Numbered from the stretch's first letter, positions 1-6,324 are shown. The stretch: 6,401 nucleotides of DNA from UBA1731 sp963653155 (GCA_963653155.1 CAVJWR010000136.1:1-6401), one strand, 5' to 3'. Numbers and translations: made by a program. The notes: generated by a model from the sequence alone, not told the origin.

Positions 1-1027
1 AATGAGCTGGGCATCATAGCCTCCAGCCCCTCTTAAGTCTTCAATGTCCGAGCAATCCCGGAACAACAGCCCGAGCATACCCTGAGGTCTGTCGTATGCG
101 TTATTCACGATATATGGGCAGAAGTATCCCGCCCTTTTGAGAAGTGAATAAAGCGTCACAGCGGACTGCTCCGAGCCGTCAAGCGTGAGGCTGGTCGTCA
201 AGAACCTAATCGCGCTGACCGTTCCCGCCGCCGAGCCGACCAGATCCGAGAACACGAACAGTTCACCGCTGCGCAATGCCTCAAGCCGCGGCGTCGTCTT
301 GCGCAAGCGGTTGTAGAGGCCAAAACGCGAACGCGTCGCCGATTCGCCAATCACGAAAACTCCGGTGATTGGCTTCTCGGACTTGCGCGTTGCGACGACT
401 TCGGGGAGCTTCGTCTTTTCAAGCGAACCCATGAGGGTCTTCAGCCTGCAATACTCAACGCCCGCCAGTACCGGCCAATAGAAATACCCGACGCGAGAGG
501 CGGCCTTCACCGGATGCAAGCAGACCAAGTTGCACAGGAAGAAGAAGGCGACAAGGGCAACACCGCACCAGACACGCGCAAGATTCGGGATCGGATACNN
601 NNNNNNNNNNNNNNNNNNNNNNNNNNNNNNNNNNNNNNNNNNNNNNNNNNNNNNNNNNNNNNNNNNNNNNNNNNNNNNNNNNNNNNNNNNNNNNNNNNNN
701 CTGAAGGATCTCGCCATTGAGGCTACGCTGGAATCCACTTTTAAGCCCGTATTCCAAGGACTGGTAAAGCAAAGCCCATGCGAACCAGCAGACATACAGC
801 ATTCGCGCGAACTTCCCGAACATCAACGCAAGGGCGACGAACAATCCCACTAACGAGGCCGTAGCGATGACAATCCACAGAATCGGCGAAAAGCCATCGG
901 GTACGGACGTCCAAAACCCGGTGTGGTTCAGGCGGGCGTCAATGACCGTCACGACGGCGAACAGCACCAACGGAACGCTTAACCCGAAATATGACTTCAT
1001 GCGTTCAAGATTGATGTTGCCTTTCAT
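1..1027 (-). CDS. Phosphoethanolamine transferase, EptA/sulfatase-type (3' end beyond window; crossed by N gap)
   Basis: Inner-membrane enzyme that in its family moves phosphoethanolamine from phosphatidylethanolamine onto lipid A, core sugar or another periplasmic glycan. The N-terminal part (1027-701) has three hydrophobic segments at about residues 13-31, 46-69 and 74-92. After the gap another segment (around VWCGVALVAFF) precedes the soluble domain. That domain has the metal-site motif VFVIGES (Glu codon 345-343), then GLYNRLRKTTPRL, then SAAGTVSAI with the probable phosphorylated Thr at codon 222-220. The Glu-Thr distance is 41 residues; from memory it is 39 in MCR-1. The C-terminal metal ligands lie beyond the window. 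The two halves are one reading frame apart across the 102 N, so the gap length is probably an estimate. ATG 1027 is the annotated start, with GGA six bases upstream. If the upstream intron is real, the ancestral start lies at 1840 or 1834. Family assignment is good; the acceptor is unknown. Confidence 0.85.
599..700. other. Assembly gap (102 N) inside the transferase gene
   Basis: A run of 102 N. The left flank (598 and below) encodes the transferase in the frame whose first full codon is 597-595, while the right flank is in the frame ending at codon 703-701, so the two differ by one base. About 34 missing residues would put the active-site Glu near residue 227, close to the usual position in this family. 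The gap size is therefore roughly right but not exact. Confidence 0.97.
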
Positions 1028-1140
1028 TTCTGATCCGCCCCCCTTGTAGAGTAGAGACCCACGCCTCGGCGTTGCCGCCGGTGCGACACGTGCGGATTTC
1101 CCGCATACGGCTTTCCATCGAGCGCTTTTCCCGTTGCCAT
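1024..1140 (-). CDS. 38-codon leader ORF coupled to the transferase (intron-derived)
   Basis: Small ORF starting at ATG 1140 with AAGGGA seven bases upstream (1153-1148) and ending in a TGA that overlaps the transferase start as ATGA. The peptide begins MATGKALDGKPYAGNPHV and ends in a basic stretch followed by STRGADQK. There is no recognisable domain. It lies downstream of a strong promoter, so it would be the first ORF of that transcript and would couple translation to the transferase. However, its DNA coincides with the proposed domain V/VI of a group II intron. Its peptide sequence is therefore probably a by-product of RNA structure rather than a selected protein. The ORF itself is certain; a function for the peptide is doubtful. 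Confidence 0.4.
   Translation of the reverse strand: MATGKALDGKPYAGNPHVSHRRQRRGVGLYSTRGADQK
1080..1114 (-). ncRNA. Domain V-like segment of the group II intron, 3' strand missing
   Basis: AAAGCCGTATGCGG, a GAAA-type loop, then CCGCACGTG give the 5' strand, catalytic AGC triad and upper stem-loop of a domain V. The lower stem would need a 3' strand such as TGCGGTTT after CACG. The sequence instead goes directly to TCGCACCGGCGG, which does not pair with AAGCCGTA. A deletion is the simplest reading and would make the ribozyme inactive. Confidence 0.55.
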
Positions 1141-1173
1141 GGATTCTTCCCTTTCTTTGGTTGTCACGCGCAT

Positions 1174-1201
1174 ATTATACGCACGCATTTTTCCCTGTCA
1201 A
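1174..1201 (-). promoter_or_regulatory. Consensus sigma70-type promoter reading toward the transferase
   Basis: TTGACA at 1201-1196 and TATAAT at 1179-1174 are both exact consensus hexamers, separated by 16 nt. Transcription would start near 1168-1164, about 25 nt before the leader ORF and 140 nt before the transferase. The -35 box overlaps the TGA of the 57-codon ORF. It is the only strong promoter-like match I noticed in the window, and it lies within the proposed intron. Confidence 0.7.
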
Positions 1202-1371
1202 ATCCGCGCCCTCCTCATGTCCGCCCACGCGAGGCGGCAGAGGCCGTAGTGCGACAATTCGCCGTAGTAGGTGTCCGCGAACTTCTGCCGATGCCGCCGC
1301 AGGCTCTTCCTGTTGAGGAAACGCGCCATGCGGTGCTTCGCCGCGATGGTCGCAATCTCCTCCTCCGTCAT
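1198..1371 (-). CDS. 57-residue basic protein in the domain IV position of the intron, unknown function
   Basis: ATG 1371 has GGAAG six bases upstream (1382-1378). The product starts MTEEEIATIAAKHRMARF, is rich in Arg/Lys in the middle (LNRKSLRRHRQK), and ends with an aromatic/Cys-containing part (TYYGELSHYGLCRLAWADM). I recognise no family. Third codon positions are strongly G/C, consistent with coding. The same frame stays open upstream to ATG 1701 (167 codons), but that extra part overlaps the intron-like RNA blocks and looks like low-complexity polypeptide, so I chose the inner start. A group II intron normally has its reverse transcriptase/maturase here, and this ORF has none of its motifs. 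It could be a remnant, a cargo ORF, or chance. Confidence 0.35.
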   Translation of the reverse strand: MTEEEIATIAAKHRMARFLNRKSLRRHRQKFADTYYGELSHYGLCRLAWADMRRARI

Positions 1372-1831
1372 GCGCTTCTTCCGAAGCGAATCGGCACCCA
1401 CCGACCTGTTCGAGGCGATCTCGATGTGGGGACCCTTCGCTCCGAGGTCGTTGCCCTCTTCGACGCTACTACGGCCCCGTCCGACTTCTGCCCCCGCTTT
1501 CGCGGCGGCAGACCTCCCAAGTTCCCGTGCAGGACTCTCGGAACGCGCCATATCCCTATGCCCCGTCCCTCCGAGCGCATCGCAAAGCGACTTCGGCGCG
1601 TCCGTGCCGGCTTCCGCTGTCATGATCTGCTTGGCCACAGGAGACCTTTCGGTTAGGAGTTTCGAGGCGTACATGCGAGACTTCACTTTCGTTTGGCTCA
1701 TTCCTTTGTCGGATTGGGCTTCTGTGCGTCGGTCGCCCTCCGCGCAGCCAATCTTCCTAACGGCACTTCGCTTTCCTTGCCGTACAGACTCCTTTCATTC
1801 TGTTAGCCCTGCCGAGCTTCGCTTGGCGCAC

Positions 1832-1850
1832 CATCGGCATCTCAATCCTT
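1832..1850 (-). promoter_or_regulatory. Shine-Dalgarno and probable ancestral start of the transferase (5' exon)
   Basis: AAGGA (1850-1846) lies five bases before ATG 1840, which follows the glycosyltransferase stop by a single base (TGA G ATG). A second in-frame ATG at 1834-1832 directly abuts the intron. Removing 1831-1046 joins ATG CCG ATG to AAG GGG GGC GGA TCA GAA ATG in frame with the transferase, adding nine residues (MPMKGGGSE). Unspliced, this ATG reads 27 codons into the intron and stops at TAG 1759-1757. Confidence 0.45.
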
Positions 1851-3014
1851 GGCGTTTGCGACCTCTCGAATCTTATCGGCATAAAGACCCATCAAATTGT
1901 CAAGCATAAAGCTGTTCTTGATGCGCATAAATGCAGACGCGGACAATTCTTTGCGACGGGCATAGTCCAGCATCAGCATTTCAATGTCACGAGCCAACAC
2001 GGCGGGACTCTTTACATCGGTAAGAACGCCCGCCTTGCCATTGTCCAAGACCCACGGGACCGCGCCACTCTTATCGCCACCGACGCAAGGACATCCCCAC
2101 GACATCGCCTCCAGAAACACCATGCCGAGACTTTCCTCAAGTGTCGGGCTACAGAACACATCCGCTTCGTCACTCATGAGCCGTCGAATTTCCGACTGCG
2201 GCTGTAATCCCATGAACATGATGTTCTCTGATGAATCCAAATGCCTTTCCGCCCAAAGTGCTGCACCATTGCGATCCATACAGTTGCCAACCATGATAAG
2301 CCGCCAATCCGGATGTGTTTTTCGCAGCAAGGAAAAGGCACTCATCAATGACGTGGTGTTCTTCAGTTTGTTCCATTCCGAGACACAGAGTATGGTTTTC
2401 GCTTCCCGCTTTATTTTTTTAATGCAGACATCACCAAGCTCCCTGTTGATTCCGTTCGGGATTACGGTAATGTCCCCAGAATAGAAGTTGAATCGCCGAA
2501 GTTCATCTACCATGTGCGGGGAGATGGTGACGAGGTGCTTGACCCTGGGAAAAACAAGCAGTTGCGAATAGAAACTCCTGAACAGCATCGTCCATGTACG
2601 CATCCAGAACAGGCATCGCCACGCGGAATCCCTTGCTATGACAATGGCGGGAGGGCGACTGGTCACAGCAGCTCTAGCGTATTGATAGGTCCAATTTGCA
2701 ATGCACACGTCAGGATTGATTTTTTCTATGCAACTGCGCATGATACGGACTTCTCGGGAATACAAAGTCGGATATTGGTATCTATATTTTCGTTCTGGGA
2801 ACACCCACACATCGCACTTGTCGCCATGCGCCACGTGCAATTCCGCAACATCAACACTCCCCACCACTATTGAGACATGATACCCCGCCTTGATAAACCC
2901 AAGGACAAGTTCTGAGCCGAAGGCGTACTGCCGCCTGATGCGAGGCAGGTTGTCGAAGTTAATTCTTTCCGACAATCTGTCGGTCGAAATCGGACCTAAA
3001 TATATGACTCTCAT
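1842..3014 (-). CDS. GT4-family glycosyltransferase (retaining, GT-B fold)
   Basis: Cytoplasmic enzyme that would transfer a sugar from a nucleotide donor to a growing surface-glycan intermediate. The 390-residue product begins MRVIYLGPIS, the first strand of an N-terminal Rossmann domain, with GSELVLGFIKAGYHV at about 33-47 as the acceptor-side helix. The linker region has VIPNGIN (184-190), and the C-terminal donor domain opens with LCVSEWNKLKN (209-219). The EX7E motif is complete: Glu294 and Glu302 in EESLGMVFLE, followed by MSWGCPCVGGDKSGAVPWVL. Length is normal for the family. I placed the start at 3014, two bases after the stop of the upstream polymerase gene. An in-frame ATG at 3047 would add 11 residues (MRRLAASRNLK) before the first strand and overlap that gene. 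The Shine-Dalgarno is weak (GGAA seven bases upstream), so expression may depend on coupling. Sugar specificity cannot be read from sequence. Confidence 0.9.
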   Translation of the reverse strand: MRVIYLGPISTDRLSERINFDNLPRIRRQYAFGSELVLGFIKAGYHVSIVVGSVDVAELHVAHGDKCDVWVFPERKYRYQYPTLYSREVRIMRSCIEKINPDVCIANWTYQYARAAVTSRPPAIVIARDSAWRCLFWMRTWTMLFRSFYSQLLVFPRVKHLVTISPHMVDELRRFNFYSGDITVIPNGINRELGDVCIKKIKREAKTILCVSEWNKLKNTTSLMSAFSLLRKTHPDWRLIMVGNCMDRNGAALWAERHLDSSENIMFMGLQPQSEIRRLMSDEADVFCSPTLEESLGMVFLEAMSWGCPCVGGDKSGAVPWVLDNGKAGVLTDVKSPAVLARDIEMLMLDYARRKELSASAFMRIKNSFMLDNLMGLYADKIREVANAKD

Positions 3015-3016
3015 CT

Positions 3017-4381
3017 TTAAATTCCGTGATGCTGCCAATCGCCGCATGGAGAGATGACACAGGAATATTCGTCTGGGCGGCGACAGAGGAACAGCCGTGA
3101 ACAGAAAGCAATCGACATTCCCTGATACAACCGGATCACATAGCCCAGCATCAGACTTTCACCCTCACCAACGCCAAGAATAGCCCAGACCGCGAACATC
3201 AGAAGCGCAATTCGCCCCATCTGCCCCATTTGCAGAGTGCGCCGAACAGTTACGAAGAAATAACAAAGCATGGCGAACATTCCCAAACTTCCGGAAACGA
3301 CAAACACGGTCACATAAATGCACAACGCACCCCACACCACGGCATTCGCTCCAGTTTCATATACTGTCCAGATGGTTCCGCGCCCTATCAGCCAGTCAAT
3401 GCCCTTCATCTGAGAAATCTGCGCTTCAAAACTGCTCCAGCGTCCAGTCGTAATCTGATTCATGATCGAACCCTCAAGTGACGATGCCCGTGCAGCAGAA
3501 AAGTCAAACGCCCGCAAATAGCCTTGCTCGCTGGTGAAAAAGTAAACCATAATGCAAATGCCGGCAATGACAAGCATGTTTGAGACAATAACAAACCACA
3601 CAGATCGCCTTTGTCGAGCGGTAAACGCATATAAGGCACATGGCAAAAGCCCAAGTGCGCCGTTTCGCGAACCGGTCCGAATTATCAAGACAACGGAGAC
3701 TATGACGTTCGCAAGAGATAACCACCATATTATCTTGTGCCGAAACCTCATGCCCTGCATGAAGACAAACACAAGTGAAATCGTCAATATCGACGAACAT
3801 GCAACGGCAAAGTTGTTGACGTTGACGTCCTCTGCATCTCTGTTGCCTGGGAAATCCATGCTGACAGCATAACGTCCCCCAAAATCATCAAGACTGCCGG
3901 ACAGTGCACCCCGCCTCAACACAAGCAGTACGATGACTACAAAGCCAAAGACAACCATTGTCTTCAGTAGACGTTCCAAACCGTCTGGTCTTCTCACGAC
4001 CCACATGCCGAGATAGAATCCGACCAGAGAAAGATTTATCAGCAGATACGCATAATATGCAAATGCCGCCGACGTGTCTTCTCCCCATAGCGTCGAAGCT
4101 AGTAACATTCCCCAAAATATTAGAAACGCCACAAGAACGCCATTCTTCCTCATCATTTTCAAATCAAATCCATCCAGCAGAAATGCCATGCCAATATAAT
4201 TCACAAGCACTGTCGCAATATTAGCCCATTGCGGCAATGTCAGAAAGCTTGTCTCGCAGAAAAGAATCCATCCAGCGAAGAACGGAGTAGCGCGATCGCG
4301 TACATGTGGCGGCACAAAAGCCTTTAGAACCACACTTAATACGACTATAAGCGAAATACGAATCCAATAATATGTTGCCAT
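3017..4381 (-). CDS. O-antigen polymerase/ligase-type membrane protein (Wzy/WaaL-like)
   Basis: Polytopic inner-membrane protein of 454 residues, in the size range of Wzy polymerases and WaaL ligases, which act on undecaprenyl-linked glycans at the periplasmic face. Hydrophobic segments appear at about 7-23, 33-48, 54-70, 82-98, 106-128, 139-156, 192-210, 217-234, 242-253, 262-282, 346-363, 366-379, 390-403 and 410-428. The family signature RTGSRNGALGLLP (235-247) is present. The large periplasmic loop (about 284-345) holds TGRWSSFEAQI and LIGRGTIW, as in the Wzy_C/O-antigen ligase family. AGGA (4392-4389), overlapping the upstream stop, lies seven bases before ATG 4381. Polymerase and ligase cannot be separated reliably from sequence. 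Its place among glycosyltransferases favours a polymerase. The Cys- and His-containing C-terminus (CVISPCGDWQHHGI) is unremarkable. Confidence 0.88.
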   Translation of the reverse strand: MATYYWIRISLIVVLSVVLKAFVPPHVRDRATPFFAGWILFCETSFLTLPQWANIATVLVNYIGMAFLLDGFDLKMMRKNGVLVAFLIFWGMLLASTLWGEDTSAAFAYYAYLLINLSLVGFYLGMWVVRRPDGLERLLKTMVVFGFVVIVLLVLRRGALSGSLDDFGGRYAVSMDFPGNRDAEDVNVNNFAVACSSILTISLVFVFMQGMRFRHKIIWWLSLANVIVSVVLIIRTGSRNGALGLLPCALYAFTARQRRSVWFVIVSNMLVIAGICIMVYFFTSEQGYLRAFDFSAARASSLEGSIMNQITTGRWSSFEAQISQMKGIDWLIGRGTIWTVYETGANAVVWGALCIYVTVFVVSGSLGMFAMLCYFFVTVRRTLQMGQMGRIALLMFAVWAILGVGEGESLMLGYVIRLYQGMSIAFCSRLFLCRRPDEYSCVISPCGDWQHHGI

Positions 4382-4388
4382 GACGATT

Positions 4389-4392
4389 TCCT
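4389..4392 (-). promoter_or_regulatory. Ribosome binding site of the polymerase gene
   Basis: AGGA overlaps the TAG stop of the preceding glycosyltransferase (TAGGAAATCGTC before ATG) at seven bases spacing. This suggests that terminating ribosomes feed directly into the next gene. Confidence 0.65.
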
Positions 4393-5548
4393 ATCTGACC
4401 AGTCCGCACAACCCATTGCCGTATGATGCATCCGGAATCATATGTCGATCCACAAGATTTCTCAATCGAAGAGCCCCTACGCATGGCGACCAGTCTTGAA
4501 TCGTCTGCCAGGCCCTAAACCCCATTTCTCGACGTTCCCTTTCGTGTTCGATCAGCCATCCCATGCATTCTGCAAGTCGTGCAATGTCACCATCCTTGTA
4601 TGTAAAGCCGTTCTTGCCATCCTGCACGACCTCAAGGGTAGCACCAGCGGCTTCATTGGCAACAACAACGCAAGATTTGTCCATGGCCTCCAGCAGAGTT
4701 GCCCCCCACCCCTCGAACCGATTGCTGGGGAATGGATATATGTCCACACTCTCCATGAACGCCAAGGCATCCTTTTGCAGTAGAAACGGCCTAAAAGCAA
4801 CAATACCGTCAAGTCCGAGCCGATGCGCCAAGCTGGTGAGATTTTTCTTCTCCGGACCATCGCCGACAATGAAGACTTCGATTCGTTTCTTGACCTCATC
4901 TTCCAACAAAGATGTAGCTGTAAGAATGTCGCAGACATTCTTACAGCAAAGGAAACGACCGCACCAGCCGATGCGCACCTTCCCGCGCATCGGCTTTTCG
5001 GTCGGTCTTTTGCTTACGTTCGTCAGATACCCCCATCTCCATGTCCTGCCTTTGCATGCGCCAAGATATTTCAGGTCGTTTGCACACCAATGGCCCATCG
5101 TGAAAAAATGAATGTGCGCCAACTCCAACCTGTGCCGCATAACCCACCTGCCAACCCACTTGCGTGGCCATAATGCATAATACCAGGGTATTCCGCTCCT
5201 GAAAAACCGTTCCCCAAGTTGAATGTTTATCATGCCATGCTTGTGACGGTCCACAAGCATTCCCTGTGTCAGATACGGCGCCATGCTGTCCATCACGAGC
5301 ACGTCCGATGCGAGGGCAATCCGTCGATGCTCCGAATAGTCTGCGGAAGCACAATGCTCCGGAGGCTCGATTATCCACGATTCCTTTGGCGGGCGGATGC
5401 TCCATCCCATTTGCATTCGCTCAATGCTGTTTGGGCTGTCAAGCGGCTGATGCAGGATCATTCGGAACTCGTTGCCATAGAGCCTTGCAAGCTCCTGGCA
5501 AACGGGACCTTGGTGGTGGTTCCAAATGTTTGTGCAATAGCAAATCAC
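4391..5548 (-). CDS. GT4-family glycosyltransferase (GTG start)
   Basis: Retaining GT-B glycosyltransferase of 385 residues, expected on the cytoplasmic face. It starts MICYCTNIWNHHQGPVCQEL, a first strand and helix typical of GT4 N-terminal domains. The donor domain begins at RIGWCGRFLCCKNVCDIL (192-209), continues with FIVGDGPEKKNL (226-237) and LGLDGIVAFRPF (244-255), and carries the EX7E pair Glu279/Glu287 in FEGWGATLLEAMD. Next comes NEAAGATLEVVQDGKNGF, where many GT4 enzymes have a GG-E nucleotide-binding loop. The start codon is GTG at 5548-5546, overlapping the deacetylase stop as GTGA, with GGAGG (5560-5556) seven bases upstream, so translational coupling is likely. A perfect 14-bp inverted repeat lies in the codons for CCKNVCDILTA. 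Acceptor and sugar are unknown. Confidence 0.9.
   Translation of the reverse strand: MICYCTNIWNHHQGPVCQELARLYGNEFRMILHQPLDSPNSIERMQMGWSIRPPKESWIIEPPEHCASADYSEHRRIALASDVLVMDSMAPYLTQGMLVDRHKHGMINIQLGERFFRSGIPWYYALWPRKWVGRWVMRHRLELAHIHFFTMGHWCANDLKYLGACKGRTWRWGYLTNVSKRPTEKPMRGKVRIGWCGRFLCCKNVCDILTATSLLEDEVKKRIEVFIVGDGPEKKNLTSLAHRLGLDGIVAFRPFLLQKDALAFMESVDIYPFPSNRFEGWGATLLEAMDKSCVVVANEAAGATLEVVQDGKNGFTYKDGDIARLAECMGWLIEHERERREMGFRAWQTIQDWSPCVGALRLRNLVDRHMIPDASYGNGLCGLVR
4917..4947. repeat. Perfect 14-bp inverted repeat with 3-nt loop inside the glycosyltransferase gene
   Basis: The arm GCTGTAAGAATGTC (4917-4930), spacer GCA, and its exact reverse complement GACATTCTTACAGC (4934-4947) form an uninterrupted hairpin on either strand. 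It lies in frame within the start of the donor domain, and no run of T follows on either strand, so it is not an ordinary intrinsic terminator. Confidence 0.95.
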
Positions 5549-6324
5549 AACGCGGCCTCCATGTATGTGACGAGTTGATTCCCATCCTTCGCCATTCTGT
5601 CGGCTATGTCCTGCATGGGGCGTCCGTCTTCAGACTTGAAATCGACCAACCGTCCTTCCTTGTCATATCGAGGATGCACCATAATCTCCATGACGTTCCT
5701 GATGCTCGCGACATGGTTCAGATAGTATTCATACGATCCGAAAGAACGGGTTCTTTTTATCCCAGATGGGTAGAGGAAACGTATAAGCAGACCTTTCGTC
5801 CATCCTAAAACGCGCGGATGAACGAGACTTTCCCAATGGCAATCTGCGGGCTTTCGTACGGAGGTAAATCCATATCGTTTGAGAAGTGGAGCCAGTTCGT
5901 TAAAAATCGGCAACACTATGTGCGCATGATGATGCCCATCGCAATGCCTCAGCGGCAGACCGAACGACAGGAAGCGATTGATCTGCGCCTCAAGCTCGTT
6001 TCCGACAATCCGGCCTTCCTCCTTCCCGTAAGGCAGCCACTTTCTCGTGTATATTCCGTTCTTCATGAACATGCCGTTTTGATCACAAAACCGCCTGTCA
6101 GACTTCATTTCCGCTGTCAATGGCATTCCTTCGGTAAGATTCACATGCAAGCCAATCCTGTCGGCATATCCTGCTGCTTTTGCCATCTCCACAGCTTGTT
6201 CCGTCCACGGCATATTGACCATCAAAGTCGTCTGCGTTATGAATCCCTTCTGAAAAGATTCGAGGATGGCTTTTGTGGCATTCTCGTCTTTCCCGTAATC
6301 GTCTGCATTGATTATTGTCTGCAT
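5545..6324 (-). CDS. YdjC/ChbG-family carbohydrate deacetylase
   Basis: Metal-dependent hydrolase of 259 residues. Family members remove N-acetyl groups from amino sugars, for example ChbG on chitobiose and HpnK on a hopanoid glucosamine. The family metal-site motifs are all visible: NADDYG (6-11), GLHVNLTEG (58-66) with His60, and DGHHHAH (129-135). RKP (157-159) and the late EIMVHPRYD with His217 also fit. Length is typical for the family, there is no signal peptide, and it should be cytoplasmic. The start is fixed by the first strand (MQTIINADDYG) at the extreme N-terminus. The upstream AGGG is nine bases away, so the Shine-Dalgarno is only fair. Being first in a glycan cluster and overlapping a glycosyltransferase, it probably acts on an acetylamino sugar of this polysaccharide or its lipid-linked precursor rather than on chitobiose. 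Confidence 0.92.
   Translation of the reverse strand: MQTIINADDYGKDENATKAILESFQKGFITQTTLMVNMPWTEQAVEMAKAAGYADRIGLHVNLTEGMPLTAEMKSDRRFCDQNGMFMKNGIYTRKWLPYGKEEGRIVGNELEAQINRFLSFGLPLRHCDGHHHAHIVLPIFNELAPLLKRYGFTSVRKPADCHWESLVHPRVLGWTKGLLIRFLYPSGIKRTRSFGSYEYYLNHVASIRNVMEIMVHPRYDKEGRLVDFKSEDGRPMQDIADRMAKDGNQLVTYMEAAL
5556..5560 (-). promoter_or_regulatory. Strong ribosome binding site deciding the GTG start
   Basis: GGAGG within the last codons of the deacetylase gene, seven bases before GTG 5548. It is the strongest Shine-Dalgarno match among the main operon genes and supports GTG over the later internal ATG codons, which would remove the first Rossmann strand. Confidence 0.75.

Larger units (their letters stand above)
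1046..1831 (-). mobile_element. Group II intron without reverse transcriptase, probably degenerate
   Basis: The 5' end is GTGCG (1831-1827), matching the group II GUGYG consensus, and is followed by a hairpin (GCCAAGC/GCTCGGC, loop GAA, 1828-1812). At 1474-1430 the run CCGTAGTAGCG, then GGAGCGAAGGG, resembles the domain II/III sequence that usually precedes the intron ORF. From 1126 the segment GCGCTCGATGGAAAGCCGTATG (1126-1105) matches the usual entry into domain V. The AGC triad is at 1112-1110, and GCGG/CCGC closes a GAAA-type loop. The 3' end CTCTACTCTAC (1056-1046) ends in AC with an A seven bases from the end, as for a branch point. The 3' strand of domain V (expected near ACGGTTC) is not seen after CACGTG. 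Total length is about 786 nt, and no reverse transcriptase is encoded. The boundaries are supported by the in-frame exon junction they create. EBS/IBS pairing could not be fixed by eye. Confidence 0.6.

Noticed and set aside
455..598. Frame continuing directly across the N run (VSDPESCACL...)
   Set aside because: It is out of frame with the sulfatase-type domain. The neighbouring frame gives the recognisable transferase sequence through to the window edge.
1198..1701. 167-codon minus-strand ORF starting MSQTKVKSRM as one protein
   Set aside because: Its first 110 codons overlap the intron-like RNA blocks and read as low-complexity Ala/Gly/Arg/Ser sequence, and its AAGGA abuts the ATG with no spacing. 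Long opposite-strand frames are open here too, so openness in this GC-rich stretch means little. Only the last 57 codons are kept.
1072..1909. Plus-strand ORFs of 194 and 212 codons over the intron region
   Set aside because: They run antisense to the intron and into the glycosyltransferase gene, have Arg/Pro/Ser-rich composition with no recognisable motif, and lie opposite an otherwise one-directional operon.
2409..2420. A-rich run in the second glycosyltransferase (codons for IKKIK) as a programmed frameshift site
   Set aside because: The zero frame continues through the complete, normal donor domain and there is no sign of a needed alternative frame or stimulatory structure.
3012..3047. 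Start of the second glycosyltransferase at ATG 3047
   Set aside because: It would add 11 residues before the first beta-strand and overlap the polymerase gene by 31 bp. ATG 3014 begins exactly at the strand and sits two bases after the polymerase stop.
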